Shown in pieces: positions 1 to 9,252 of a stretch of DNA of 14,575 nt. Under the pieces are notes generated by a model. The model was not told the DNA's origin. It searched no databases and saw only the letters and a list, made by a program, of their open reading frames with translations. The stretch is from JBDSKH01 sp035556655 (GTDB lineage Bacteria; Actinomycetota; Actinomycetes; Actinomycetales; Microbacteriaceae), in NCBI GenBank assembly GCA_035556655.1, contig DATMFW010000061.1:1-14575 (forward strand), written 5' to 3'. Each line of letters begins with the position of its first letter. Position 1 is the stretch's first letter. Position numbers and translations under genes: made by a program.

Positions 1-1
1 C

Positions 2-679
2 GGCGTGTTCCCGAGCTACCGTCTTCCCTCGCCCCCGGCGGTGGTGCTCGCGGGCGTCGACCTCGCCGAGCGCGGGCTGCTGCTGCCGTACATCGGCATC
101 TCGACCCAGCGCGTTCTGCTCGGCTTCGCCGCGGGAGCCGCGATCGGCCTGGTGCTGGGCGCCCTCGTCGGCCTGTCGCGCACGGCCAGCATCCTGCTGT
201 CGCCCCTGATCGGGGCGCTGCGCGCGGTGCCCTCCCTCGCCTGGCTGCCGCTGCTGGTGCTCTACCTCGGCATCGGCGAGGTGCCCAAGGTGACCCTGGT
301 CACGATCGGGGCGGCCTTCCCGGTGTTCACCACGCTCGCCGGTGCGCTGCGTCACGTCGATCCGCACCTCGTCGAGCTCGGGCGGGCCTACGGACTCGGC
401 CGGTTCGCGTTGCTCGGCACCGTGCAACTGCCGGCGGTGATCCCGTCGGTAGTGAGCGGCCTGCGGCTCGCCCTGGCCCAGTCCTGGCTGTTCCTCGTCG
501 CCGCCGAGCTGATCAGTTCCTCGATGGGCCTCGGGTTCCTGCTCATCGACTCGGGCAACAACGGCCGCATCGACCGGCTGTTCCTGGCGATCGTGTTGCT
601 CGCCGTCCTCGGCAAGACCACAGACGCGCTCATCGGGCTGCTCGAGCGCGCGCTGCTCCGGCGCTGGAGGTCGGCCTGA
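2..679 (+). CDS. ABC transporter permease, SsuC/TauC/NrtB type (5' end outside window)
   Basis: Inner-membrane subunit of an ATP-driven importer of the nitrate/sulfonate/taurine/HMP-precursor group. The frame is open from the window edge. The first visible residues (PSPPAVVLAGVDLAERG) match the family segment just before the first core transmembrane helix, so the true start lies upstream and the GTG at 5 is probably not the start. About 225 residues are visible, with several hydrophobic helices. The cytoplasmic EAA loop that contacts the ATPase is clear: ELGRAYGLGRF, then QLPAVIPSVVSGLR. It ends in a basic tail (ERALLRRWR). The substrate cannot be told from the permease alone; the ATPase and binding protein should lie upstream. 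It is co-directional with the pyr genes but separated by a 56-nt leader with its own regulatory element, so a role in pyrimidine metabolism is not implied. Family call is firm, substrate unknown. Confidence 0.9.
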   Translation, partial: GVFPSYRLPSPPAVVLAGVDLAERGLLLPYIGISTQRVLLGFAAGAAIGLVLGALVGLSRTASILLSPLIGALRAVPSLAWLPLLVLYLGIGEVPKVTLVTIGAAFPVFTTLAGALRHVDPHLVELGRAYGLGRFALLGTVQLPAVIPSVVSGLRLALAQSWLFLVAAELISSSMGLGFLLIDSGNNGRIDRLFLAIVLLAVLGKTTDALIGLLERALLRRWRSA

Positions 680-685
680 TACTCT
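678..685 (+). promoter_or_regulatory. Candidate -10 element of the pyr operon promoter
   Basis: GATACT (678-683) and the overlapping TACTCT (680-685, fits the actinobacterial TANNNT pattern) lie at the stop codon of the permease gene, just upstream of the PyrR-binding leader. A start site near 690 would give a leader of about 45 nt that contains the whole hairpin. No convincing -35 is visible 16-18 nt upstream, so this is a position-based guess. Confidence 0.3.
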
Positions 686-697
686 GACGGCGAACCG

Positions 698-731
698 CCT
701 TTAAATCCGTCCCGAGAGACGGGGAAGGAGG
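698..731 (+). promoter_or_regulatory. PyrR-binding RNA loop sequestering the pyrR ribosome binding site
   Basis: The leader RNA can fold into an upper stem CCGUC (707-711) / GACGG (718-722) closed by the hexaloop CCGAGA (712-717). This fits the CNGNGA hexaloop known for PyrR binding loops. Below an internal loop (UAAAU 702-706 opposite GG 723-724), CCUU (698-701) pairs with AAGG (725-728). The CCUUUAA...AAGG frame is the same as in Bacillus pyr leaders. The 3' arm of the lower stem is part of the Shine-Dalgarno AAGGAGG (725-731), and no terminator with a U-run follows. The arrangement therefore predicts repression of translation by PyrR bound with UMP/UTP, as established for Mycobacterium smegmatis, rather than Bacillus-type transcription attenuation. 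Confidence 0.85.
725..731 (+). promoter_or_regulatory. Shine-Dalgarno of pyrR (strong, inside hairpin)
   Basis: AAGGAGG is a near-perfect anti-16S match, 4 nt before the ATG at 736. It fixes the pyrR start. Its first four bases form the 3' strand of the lower stem of the PyrR-binding loop, so access by the ribosome should depend on whether that stem is held closed. Confidence 0.85.
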
Positions 732-735
732 TCAG

Positions 736-1290
736 ATGCTGACGCGCACCGTGCTCCAGCAGGCTGATGTCACCCGCGCCCTGACGCGCATCGCGCACGA
801 GATCCTGGAATCCAATCGCGGCGGATCCGATCTCGTCCTCCTCGGCATCCCGACACGCGGGGTGCTCCTCGCCGAGCGGATCGCCGCGACTCTGGAGGGT
901 CTCGAGCCCGGCTCCGGCACCGTCGGCGCCCTCGATGTGACGATGTACCGCGACGACCTGCGCGGACAGCCGACCCGCACCCCGCAGCCGACGAAGGTGC
1001 CGCCGGGCGGCATCGACGGCAAGACGGTGGTCCTCGTCGATGACGTGCTCTACTCAGGCCGCACGATCCGGGCCGCACTCGATGCGCTCAACGATCTGGG
1101 CCGGCCGCGCGCCGTGCGCCTCGCCGTCCTCGTCGATCGCGGACACCGCGAGCTGCCGATCCGCGCCGACTTCGTCGGCAAGAACCTGCCGTCGGCCGTG
1201 GCGGAGCGCATCAACGTCACGCTGAAGGAGATCGATGGCGAGGACGCCGTCACCATCGTCGGCCGGCATAGCTCGGAGGAGACCCGGTGA
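736..1290 (+). CDS. pyrR: Bifunctional pyr operon regulator / uracil phosphoribosyltransferase PyrR
   Basis: RNA-binding regulator of the pyr operon that also has (usually weak) uracil phosphoribosyltransferase activity, uracil + PRPP to UMP + PPi. The 184-residue length is normal for the family. The type-I PRPP loop is intact at residues 98-110 (VVLVDDVLYSGRT). The N-terminal LLGIPTRGVLLAERIA, DVTMYRDDL and the C-terminal LVDRGHRELPIRADFVGKN segments are all typical of PyrR. The ATG at 736 is chosen because of the AAGGAGG 4 nt upstream and the family N-terminus (RTVLQQADVTRALTRIAHEI). It is the first gene of the operon and sits directly behind its own predicted RNA target, so autoregulation is expected. 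Its stop overlaps the pyrB start by 4 nt (GTGA). Confidence 0.97.
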   Translation: MLTRTVLQQADVTRALTRIAHEILESNRGGSDLVLLGIPTRGVLLAERIAATLEGLEPGSGTVGALDVTMYRDDLRGQPTRTPQPTKVPPGGIDGKTVVLVDDVLYSGRTIRAALDALNDLGRPRAVRLAVLVDRGHRELPIRADFVGKNLPSAVAERINVTLKEIDGEDAVTIVGRHSSEETR

Positions 1291-2243
1291 GCGCCGGGCT
1301 GACGCATCTGCTCTCGGTCCGCGACCTCGATCGCGAGACGGCCATCGGCATCCTGGACATCGCCGAGGACATGGCCGATGTCGCCACGCGCGCCGTTCCG
1401 AAGCTGCCGACCCTGCGCGGCCGCACCGTGGCGAACCTGTTCTTCGAGGACTCCACCCGCACGAGGCTGAGCTTCGAGGCGGCCGCGAAACGCCTGAGCG
1501 CCGATGTCATCACCTTCAGCGCGAAGGGGTCGAGCGTGTCGAAGGGCGAGAGCCTGAAGGACACCGCCCAGACCATCGCCGCGATGGGGGTGGATGCGGT
1601 GGTCATCCGCCACTCGGCATCCGGCGCCGCGCGCGTGCTGGCCGACAGCAACTGGATCGATGCCGCCGTGGTGAACGCCGGCGACGGGACGCACGAGCAT
1701 CCGACCCAGGGTCTGCTCGACGTGTTCACGATGCGCCGCCGTCTCCACGGCGCGGGGTCGCGCGGGCGCGATCTCGACGGGGTGCGGGTGACGATCGTCG
1801 GCGACATCCTGCACTCACGGGTCGCCCGGTCGAACGTGTGGCTGCTGCGGACCCTCGGTGCGCACGTGCACCTGGTGGCGCCGCGGACGCTGATGCCGTC
1901 CGGGGTGGATGCCTGGCCGGTCACCACCTCGAGCGACCTGGACGCCGCGATCGCGGACGCTCCCGACGTGCTGATGATGCTGCGGATCCAGAGCGAGCGC
2001 ATGCACGCCGCCTTCTTCCCGCATGAGCGCGAGTACACCCGCCAGTGGGGGCTGAGCGACGCGCGATTCGCCCGGTTGGGCGCGGATACCATGGTCATGC
2101 ACCCCGGCCCGATGAACCGCGGCCTGGAGATCTCGGCGATGGCGGCGGATTCGGACGCCTCGGTCATCCTCGACCAGGTGACGAGCGGTGTGTCGATACG
2201 GATGGCGGTGCTGTACCTGGTGCTGAGCGGTGGCGACGAGTGA
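1287..2243 (+). CDS. pyrB: Aspartate carbamoyltransferase, catalytic chain
   Basis: Second step of UMP synthesis: carbamoyl phosphate + L-aspartate to N-carbamoyl-L-aspartate + phosphate, in the cytosol. The carbamoyl-phosphate binding motif STRTR is at residues 56-60 (within FFEDSTRTRLSFEAAAKRL). The mobile-loop lysine lies in GSSVSKGESLKDT (K86). HPTQGLLDVFT and the aspartate-site region HPGPMNRG are also present. The length of 318 residues is typical of a catalytic chain. No regulatory chain (pyrI) is nearby, as usual for Actinobacteria. The GTG start at 1287 sits in the GTGA overlap with the pyrR stop, giving the expected N-terminus (GLTHLLSVRDL). The downstream junction with pyrC is another GTGA overlap, consistent with coupled translation. 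Confidence 0.98.
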   Translation: MSAGLTHLLSVRDLDRETAIGILDIAEDMADVATRAVPKLPTLRGRTVANLFFEDSTRTRLSFEAAAKRLSADVITFSAKGSSVSKGESLKDTAQTIAAMGVDAVVIRHSASGAARVLADSNWIDAAVVNAGDGTHEHPTQGLLDVFTMRRRLHGAGSRGRDLDGVRVTIVGDILHSRVARSNVWLLRTLGAHVHLVAPRTLMPSGVDAWPVTTSSDLDAAIADAPDVLMMLRIQSERMHAAFFPHEREYTRQWGLSDARFARLGADTMVMHPGPMNRGLEISAMAADSDASVILDQVTSGVSIRMAVLYLVLSGGDE

Positions 2244-3547
2244 CGATCCTTCTCACGGGGGCGACGCTGCCCGACGGTAGCCGCAGCGATCTGGTGATCG
2301 CCGACGGCGTGATCGCCGAGATCGGCACCGGCCTGCGCGCGGAGAGCGCGCAGCGCATCGACGCCGACGGACTGCAGGCGCTGCCGGGCCTCGTCGATCT
2401 GCACACCCACTTGCGCGAGCCCGGCTTCGAGCAGAGCGAGACGGTGCTCACCGGCTCGCGCGCGGCCGCGGCGGGGGGCTACACCGCCGTGCATGCCATG
2501 GCGAACACCAGTCCCGTGCAGGACACCGCGGGGGTGGTGGAGCAGGTCGCCTCGCTCGGCGAGCAGCACGGCTACGTGACGGTCCGCCCGGTCGGGGCCG
2601 TGACCGTCGGCCTGGCGGGGGAGCGGCTCAGCGAGATCGGGGCAATGGCGCAGTCCCGTGCCGGCGTCCGGGTGTTCAGCGACGACGGTCACTGCGTGCA
2701 CGATGCCCTGCTGATGCGCCGCGCGCTGGAGTACGTCACGGGCTTCGACGGGGTCGTCGCGCAGCACGCGCAGGAGCCGCGGCTCACCGAGGGCGCCCAG
2801 ATGAACGAGGGAGAGGTCAGCTCCGAGCTGGGCCTGGCCGGCTGGCCGGCCGTCGCCGAGGAGGCGATCATCGCCCGGGACGTCCTGCTGGCCGAGGCGG
2901 CCGGCGCGCGCCTGCACATCTGCCACCTCTCGACCGCCGGCAGCGCCGAACTGGTGCGCTGGGCGAAGGCACGCGGGGTGCGGGTCACCGCCGAGGTCAC
3001 GCCCCATCACCTGCTGCTCACCGAGGAGCTGGCGCGCAGCTACGACGCCCGGTACAAGGTGAACCCGCCGCTGCGGCGCGACGAGGACGTCCAGGCGCTG
3101 CGCGAGGCTCTCGCCGACGGCACCATCGACGCCGTCGCCACCGACCATGCCCCCCACCCGCCGGAGTCGAAGGAGTGCTCCTGGCAGGAGGCCAGCTTCG
3201 GCATGGTGGGCCTGGAGAGCGCGCTCAGCATCGTGCAGCAGACCATGGTCGACACCGGCCTGCTCGGCTGGGCGGACGTGGCGCGCGTCATGTCGCGCAC
3301 GCCGGCCGAGATCGGCCGGGTGCCGGGGTACGCCGAGCCGTTCACGGTGGGCAACCCGGCTCACCTGACCCTGTACGACCCGTCGGTGCGCCGCACCTTC
3401 GGCACCGGCGACCTCCGCGGCATGAGTGCGAACTCCCCGTATCTCGGGCGCGAGCTGCCCGGCCGCGTGATCGCGACCCTGCACGGCGGCGTGGCGACGG
3501 TCCTCGAGGGCGCGCTGCGCGATCCGGATGAGGTGGCACGTGGATAG
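2240..3547 (+). CDS. pyrC: Dihydroorotase (type I)
   Basis: Zinc-dependent cyclisation of N-carbamoyl-L-aspartate to (S)-dihydroorotate. 435 residues, normal for type-I dihydroorotases. The metal-binding HTH is at residues 55-57 in DLHTHLREPG, followed by SETVLTGSRAAAAGGYTAV. Further conserved sites are SDDGHCVHDALLMRRALEY, QHAQEPRLTEG, ICHLSTAGSAELV and the catalytic aspartate D302 in VATDHAPH. The frame stays open for 65 codons upstream, but that part only reads pyrB out of frame. The GTG at 2240, in the 4-nt GTGA overlap with the pyrB stop, gives the usual N-terminus (ILLTGATLPDGSRSDLVIADG). Like PyrB, it belongs to the PyrR-controlled unit. No domain is missing. Confidence 0.97.
   Translation: MTILLTGATLPDGSRSDLVIADGVIAEIGTGLRAESAQRIDADGLQALPGLVDLHTHLREPGFEQSETVLTGSRAAAAGGYTAVHAMANTSPVQDTAGVVEQVASLGEQHGYVTVRPVGAVTVGLAGERLSEIGAMAQSRAGVRVFSDDGHCVHDALLMRRALEYVTGFDGVVAQHAQEPRLTEGAQMNEGEVSSELGLAGWPAVAEEAIIARDVLLAEAAGARLHICHLSTAGSAELVRWAKARGVRVTAEVTPHHLLLTEELARSYDARYKVNPPLRRDEDVQALREALADGTIDAVATDHAPHPPESKECSWQEASFGMVGLESALSIVQQTMVDTGLLGWADVARVMSRTPAEIGRVPGYAEPFTVGNPAHLTLYDPSVRRTFGTGDLRGMSANSPYLGRELPGRVIATLHGGVATVLEGALRDPDEVARG
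3530..3533 (+). promoter_or_regulatory. Ribosome binding site deciding the start of the pyrC-carA membrane protein
   Basis: GAGG inside the end of pyrC lies 6 nt before the GTG at 3540. The alternative ATG at 3528 has no purine-rich sequence at a suitable distance. This favours the GTG start, with an 8-nt overlap with pyrC. Confidence 0.5.
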
Positions 3548-4028
3548 GCTGCTGCCGGTTCTCGGCATCCTGGCCGTGCTGCTCGTGGTGTTCGGCCTGC
3601 TGTGGCGCGGCTGGCGCATCCGGACCCGGCGCCAGAAGGAGGAGCTCGGGGTACCCGAGGACCCGCCCGCGGATCTCGGCGAGCCCACCTTCACCGAGGA
3701 TCTGCTCTACGTCGCCACGACCCGCGCGGACGCCCCGCTCGATCGGGTCACGATCGCCGGGCTGGGCTTCCGCGCCCGCGCCGTGGTGACCACCGCCCCC
3801 GAGGGCATGGTGCTCGATCTGGCCGGCCGCGGTCCGGTGTTCATCCCGAAATCCTCGATCCGCGGCGTCGGCCGCGCGACCTGGACGATCGACCGGGTCG
3901 TCGACACCGACGGTCTGGTCTTCGTCCGCTGGGTGCTCGGCACCACCGAGATCGACTCCTACCTGCGCTCCTCCGACCCCGACCGCCTGGTGACGGCTCT
4001 GCGCCCCCTGGCCCCGAAAGCGAGCTGA
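3540..4028 (+). CDS. Conserved single-pass membrane protein of the pyr operon, function unknown
   Basis: Small protein of 162 residues (166 if the ATG at 3528 is used). One N-terminal transmembrane helix (about residues 4-22, LLPVLGILAVLLVVFGLLW) is followed by a basic stop-transfer stretch (RGWRIRTRRQK) and a soluble domain of about 120 residues. Positive charges after the helix place that domain in the cytosol. The domain is rich in short predicted beta strands (LYVATTRADAPLDRVTIAGL, RARAVVTTAPEGMVLDL, GPVFIPKSSIRGV, DGLVFVRWVLG), which resembles a bacterial PH-like fold (impression only). In Mycobacterium tuberculosis the slot between pyrC and carA is also held by a membrane protein, Rv1382, and this is probably its counterpart. 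It overlaps pyrC by 8 nt and carA by 1 nt (TGATG), so it is made with the pathway enzymes. No function is assigned; tethering or regulation of the pathway at the membrane is a guess. Confidence 0.85.
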   Translation: MDRLLPVLGILAVLLVVFGLLWRGWRIRTRRQKEELGVPEDPPADLGEPTFTEDLLYVATTRADAPLDRVTIAGLGFRARAVVTTAPEGMVLDLAGRGPVFIPKSSIRGVGRATWTIDRVVDTDGLVFVRWVLGTTEIDSYLRSSDPDRLVTALRPLAPKAS

Positions 4029-5150
4029 TGATCTCCGATCCCGCCGTGCTGGTCCTCGAAGACGGCACCCGTTACCCCGGCCGCGCGTACGGCGCGCGCG
4101 GTCGCACCCTCGGTGAGGCGGTGTTCGCGACCGGCATGACCGGCTACCAGGAGACCCTGACCGACCCGAGTTATGCGGGTCAGATCGTCGTCATGACGGC
4201 CCCGCACATCGGCAACACCGGCATGAACGACGAAGACCCGGAGTCCCGTCGCATCTGGGTCGCCGGCTACGTCGTGCGCGATCCCAGCCGGATCGTCAGC
4301 AACCACCGCGCCCGGCGCTCGCTCGATGCCGACCTCGAGGCCGGCGGCATCGTCGGCATCTCGGGGATCGACACCCGTGCCGTCACGCGCCACCTGCGCG
4401 ATCGCGGTGCCATGCGATCCGGCGTGTTCTCGGGTCCGGATGCGGCCCTCAGCCCCGAAGACCAGCTCGCCCTCGTGCGCGGCGGCCCCGAGATGGCGGG
4501 ACGCAATCTGTCGGCCGAGGTCTCGGTTCCGGAGCCGACGGTCACGCCCGCGCGGGGAGACCGGCTCGGCGCCCTCGCGGTGCTCGATCTCGGGGTCAAG
4601 CAGTCCACGATCGACAATCTCGCCGCCCGCGGATTCGAGGTGCACGTGCTGCCCCAGAGCGTCACGCTCGAGCAGCTCCTCGCGATCGACCCGGTCGCCG
4701 TCTTCTACTCCAACGGGCCGGGCGACCCGGAGGCCTCCGGCGATCACGTGACGCTGCTGCGCGGCGTGCTCGATCGCGGTCTGCCGTTCTTCGGCATCTG
4801 CTTCGGCAATCAGCTCCTCGGGCGAGCGCTCGGCCTCGACACCTACAAGCTGCCCTTCGGTCACCGGGGTATCAACCAGCCGGTTCTCGACAAGCGCACC
4901 GGCCGAGTCGAGGTGACCGCGCACAACCACGGCTTCGCGGTGAAGGCGCCGCTGCAGGGCGAGTTCGACAGCCCGAACGGGTACGGGAGGGTCGAGGTCA
5001 GCCACATCGGCCTCAACGACGACGTCGTCGAGGGCCTCAACGCCCTCGACATCCCGGCCTTCTCGGTGCAGTACCACCCCGAGGCGGCGGCGGGTCCGCA
5101 CGATGCCAACTACCTCTTCGACCGGTTCGCGGCGATGGTCAGGGAGAACA

Positions 5151-5158
<8 letters not shown>
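4028..5158 (+). CDS. carA: Carbamoyl-phosphate synthase, small (glutamine amidotransferase) subunit
   Basis: Hydrolyses glutamine and passes ammonia to CarB for carbamoyl phosphate synthesis, which feeds both pyrimidines and arginine. 376 residues, normal length. The N-terminal CarA-specific domain (about 1-150) has LEDGTRYPGRAYGARG, GMTGYQETLTDPSYAGQ and GISGIDTRAVTRHLRDRG. The C-terminal class-I glutaminase domain has the nucleophile C258 in FFGICFGNQLLGRALG and the catalytic H350 and E352 in QYHPEA. TAHNHGFAV is the conserved glutamine-site segment. The ATG at 4028 overlaps the previous stop by one base (TGATG) and gives the expected start; the open frame upstream is non-coding shadow. It overlaps carB by 8 nt, which fits the equimolar need of the two subunits. 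Confidence 0.97.
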
Positions 5159-8451
<3,293 letters not shown>

Positions 8452-8459
<8 letters not shown>

Positions 8460-9252
8460 CGGGTTCGCCGGGCGGCTCGCCGGCGTCATGGCGGCGAAGG
8501 GGCGGCTGTGCGTCGGCATCGACCCGCACGCCGCGATCCTCGACGCCTGGTCGCTTCCCGACAGCGCCCACGGGGCGCGCGAGCTGGGGCTGCGCGTGGT
8601 GGATGCCATGGCCGGCCTCGCCGGCGTCGTGAAACCGCAGGTGGCGTTCTTCGAGCGACACGGCTCCGCCGGGTACGCGGCGCTGGAGGTCGTGCTCGCG
8701 GCGGCGCGCATGGCGGGACTGCTCGTGATCGCCGACGTCAAGCGCGGCGATGTCGGCTCGACCGTCGACGCGTACGGGGAGGCCTGGCTGACCCCAGGGT
8801 CACCGCTCGAGGTGCATGCCATGACGGCGGTCGCGTATCAGGGACTGGGCTCCCTCGACGGGGTGATCGACCGGGCGGAGGCCGCGGGAAAGGGCGTCTT
8901 CGTGCTCGCCGCGACCTCGAATCCGGAGGCCGCGCGCACGCAGAGCGCCGTCCGCGACGACGGGCTGAGCGTCGCGGCCGGTGTGCTCGGCGACGTGCGG
9001 GCACGGGATTCGAGCGCGCTCGGGGTCGTCGTCGGGGCGACGGTGAGCCTTCTCGATCCCGCCGATCTGGTCGGCATCCCGGTGCTCGCCCCCGGTTTCG
9101 GGGCCCAGGGCGCGCGGCTGAGCGACCTCGACGCCCTGTTCGGGCCGGCCGCGCCGACCACGCTCGCGAACGTCTCTCGGAGCGTTCTCGGAGCCGGAGA
9201 GGCTGGAATCGTCGAGGCGATCCGCCGCGCACGGGAGGAGGTGGACGGATGA
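8452..9252 (+). CDS. pyrF: Orotidine-5'-phosphate decarboxylase (type 2)
   Basis: Last step of de novo UMP synthesis: OMP to UMP + CO2. 266 residues, the longer size of the type-2 subfamily found in mycobacteria and myxobacteria, against about 235 for the E. coli type. Catalytic residues D95, K97 and D100 sit in DVKRGDVGSTVDAY, the type-2 signature. D24 in CVGIDPH and KPQVAFFERHG bind ribose/base and are conserved. ANVSRSVL near the C-terminus is the phosphate-binding end of the barrel. The GTG at 8452 lies in an 8-nt overlap with carB (GTGCCTGA) and gives a natural N-terminus (PDGFAGRLAGVMAAKGRLCVG). A good Shine-Dalgarno is lacking, so translation probably depends on ribosomes leaving carB. 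The stop overlaps the gmk start by 4 nt (ATGA). Confidence 0.96.

Noticed and set aside
698..735. Bacillus-style transcription attenuator before pyrR
   Set aside because: The hairpin is followed directly by the Shine-Dalgarno and ATG. There is no room for an antiterminator/terminator pair and no U-run.
2045..2239. Upstream extension of the pyrC frame
   Set aside because: It reads pyrB in another frame, and the product before residue 66 has no dihydroorotase similarity. The GTG at 2240 gives the natural start.
3528..3539. ATG at 3528 as start of the pyrC-carA membrane protein
   Set aside because: It lacks a Shine-Dalgarno and would make a 20-nt overlap. The GTG at 3540 has GAGG 6 nt upstream and the 8-nt overlap common in this operon. 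The ATG start remains possible and adds only 4 residues.
1250..3694. Very long open frame of 814 codons on the minus strand, opposite pyrB and pyrC
   Set aside because: It mirrors the codon structure of two clearly real genes in GC-rich DNA. The translation is arginine/alanine/histidine-rich low-complexity, with no recognisable domain and no sensible ribosome binding site. Similar frames oppose carA, carB and metK.
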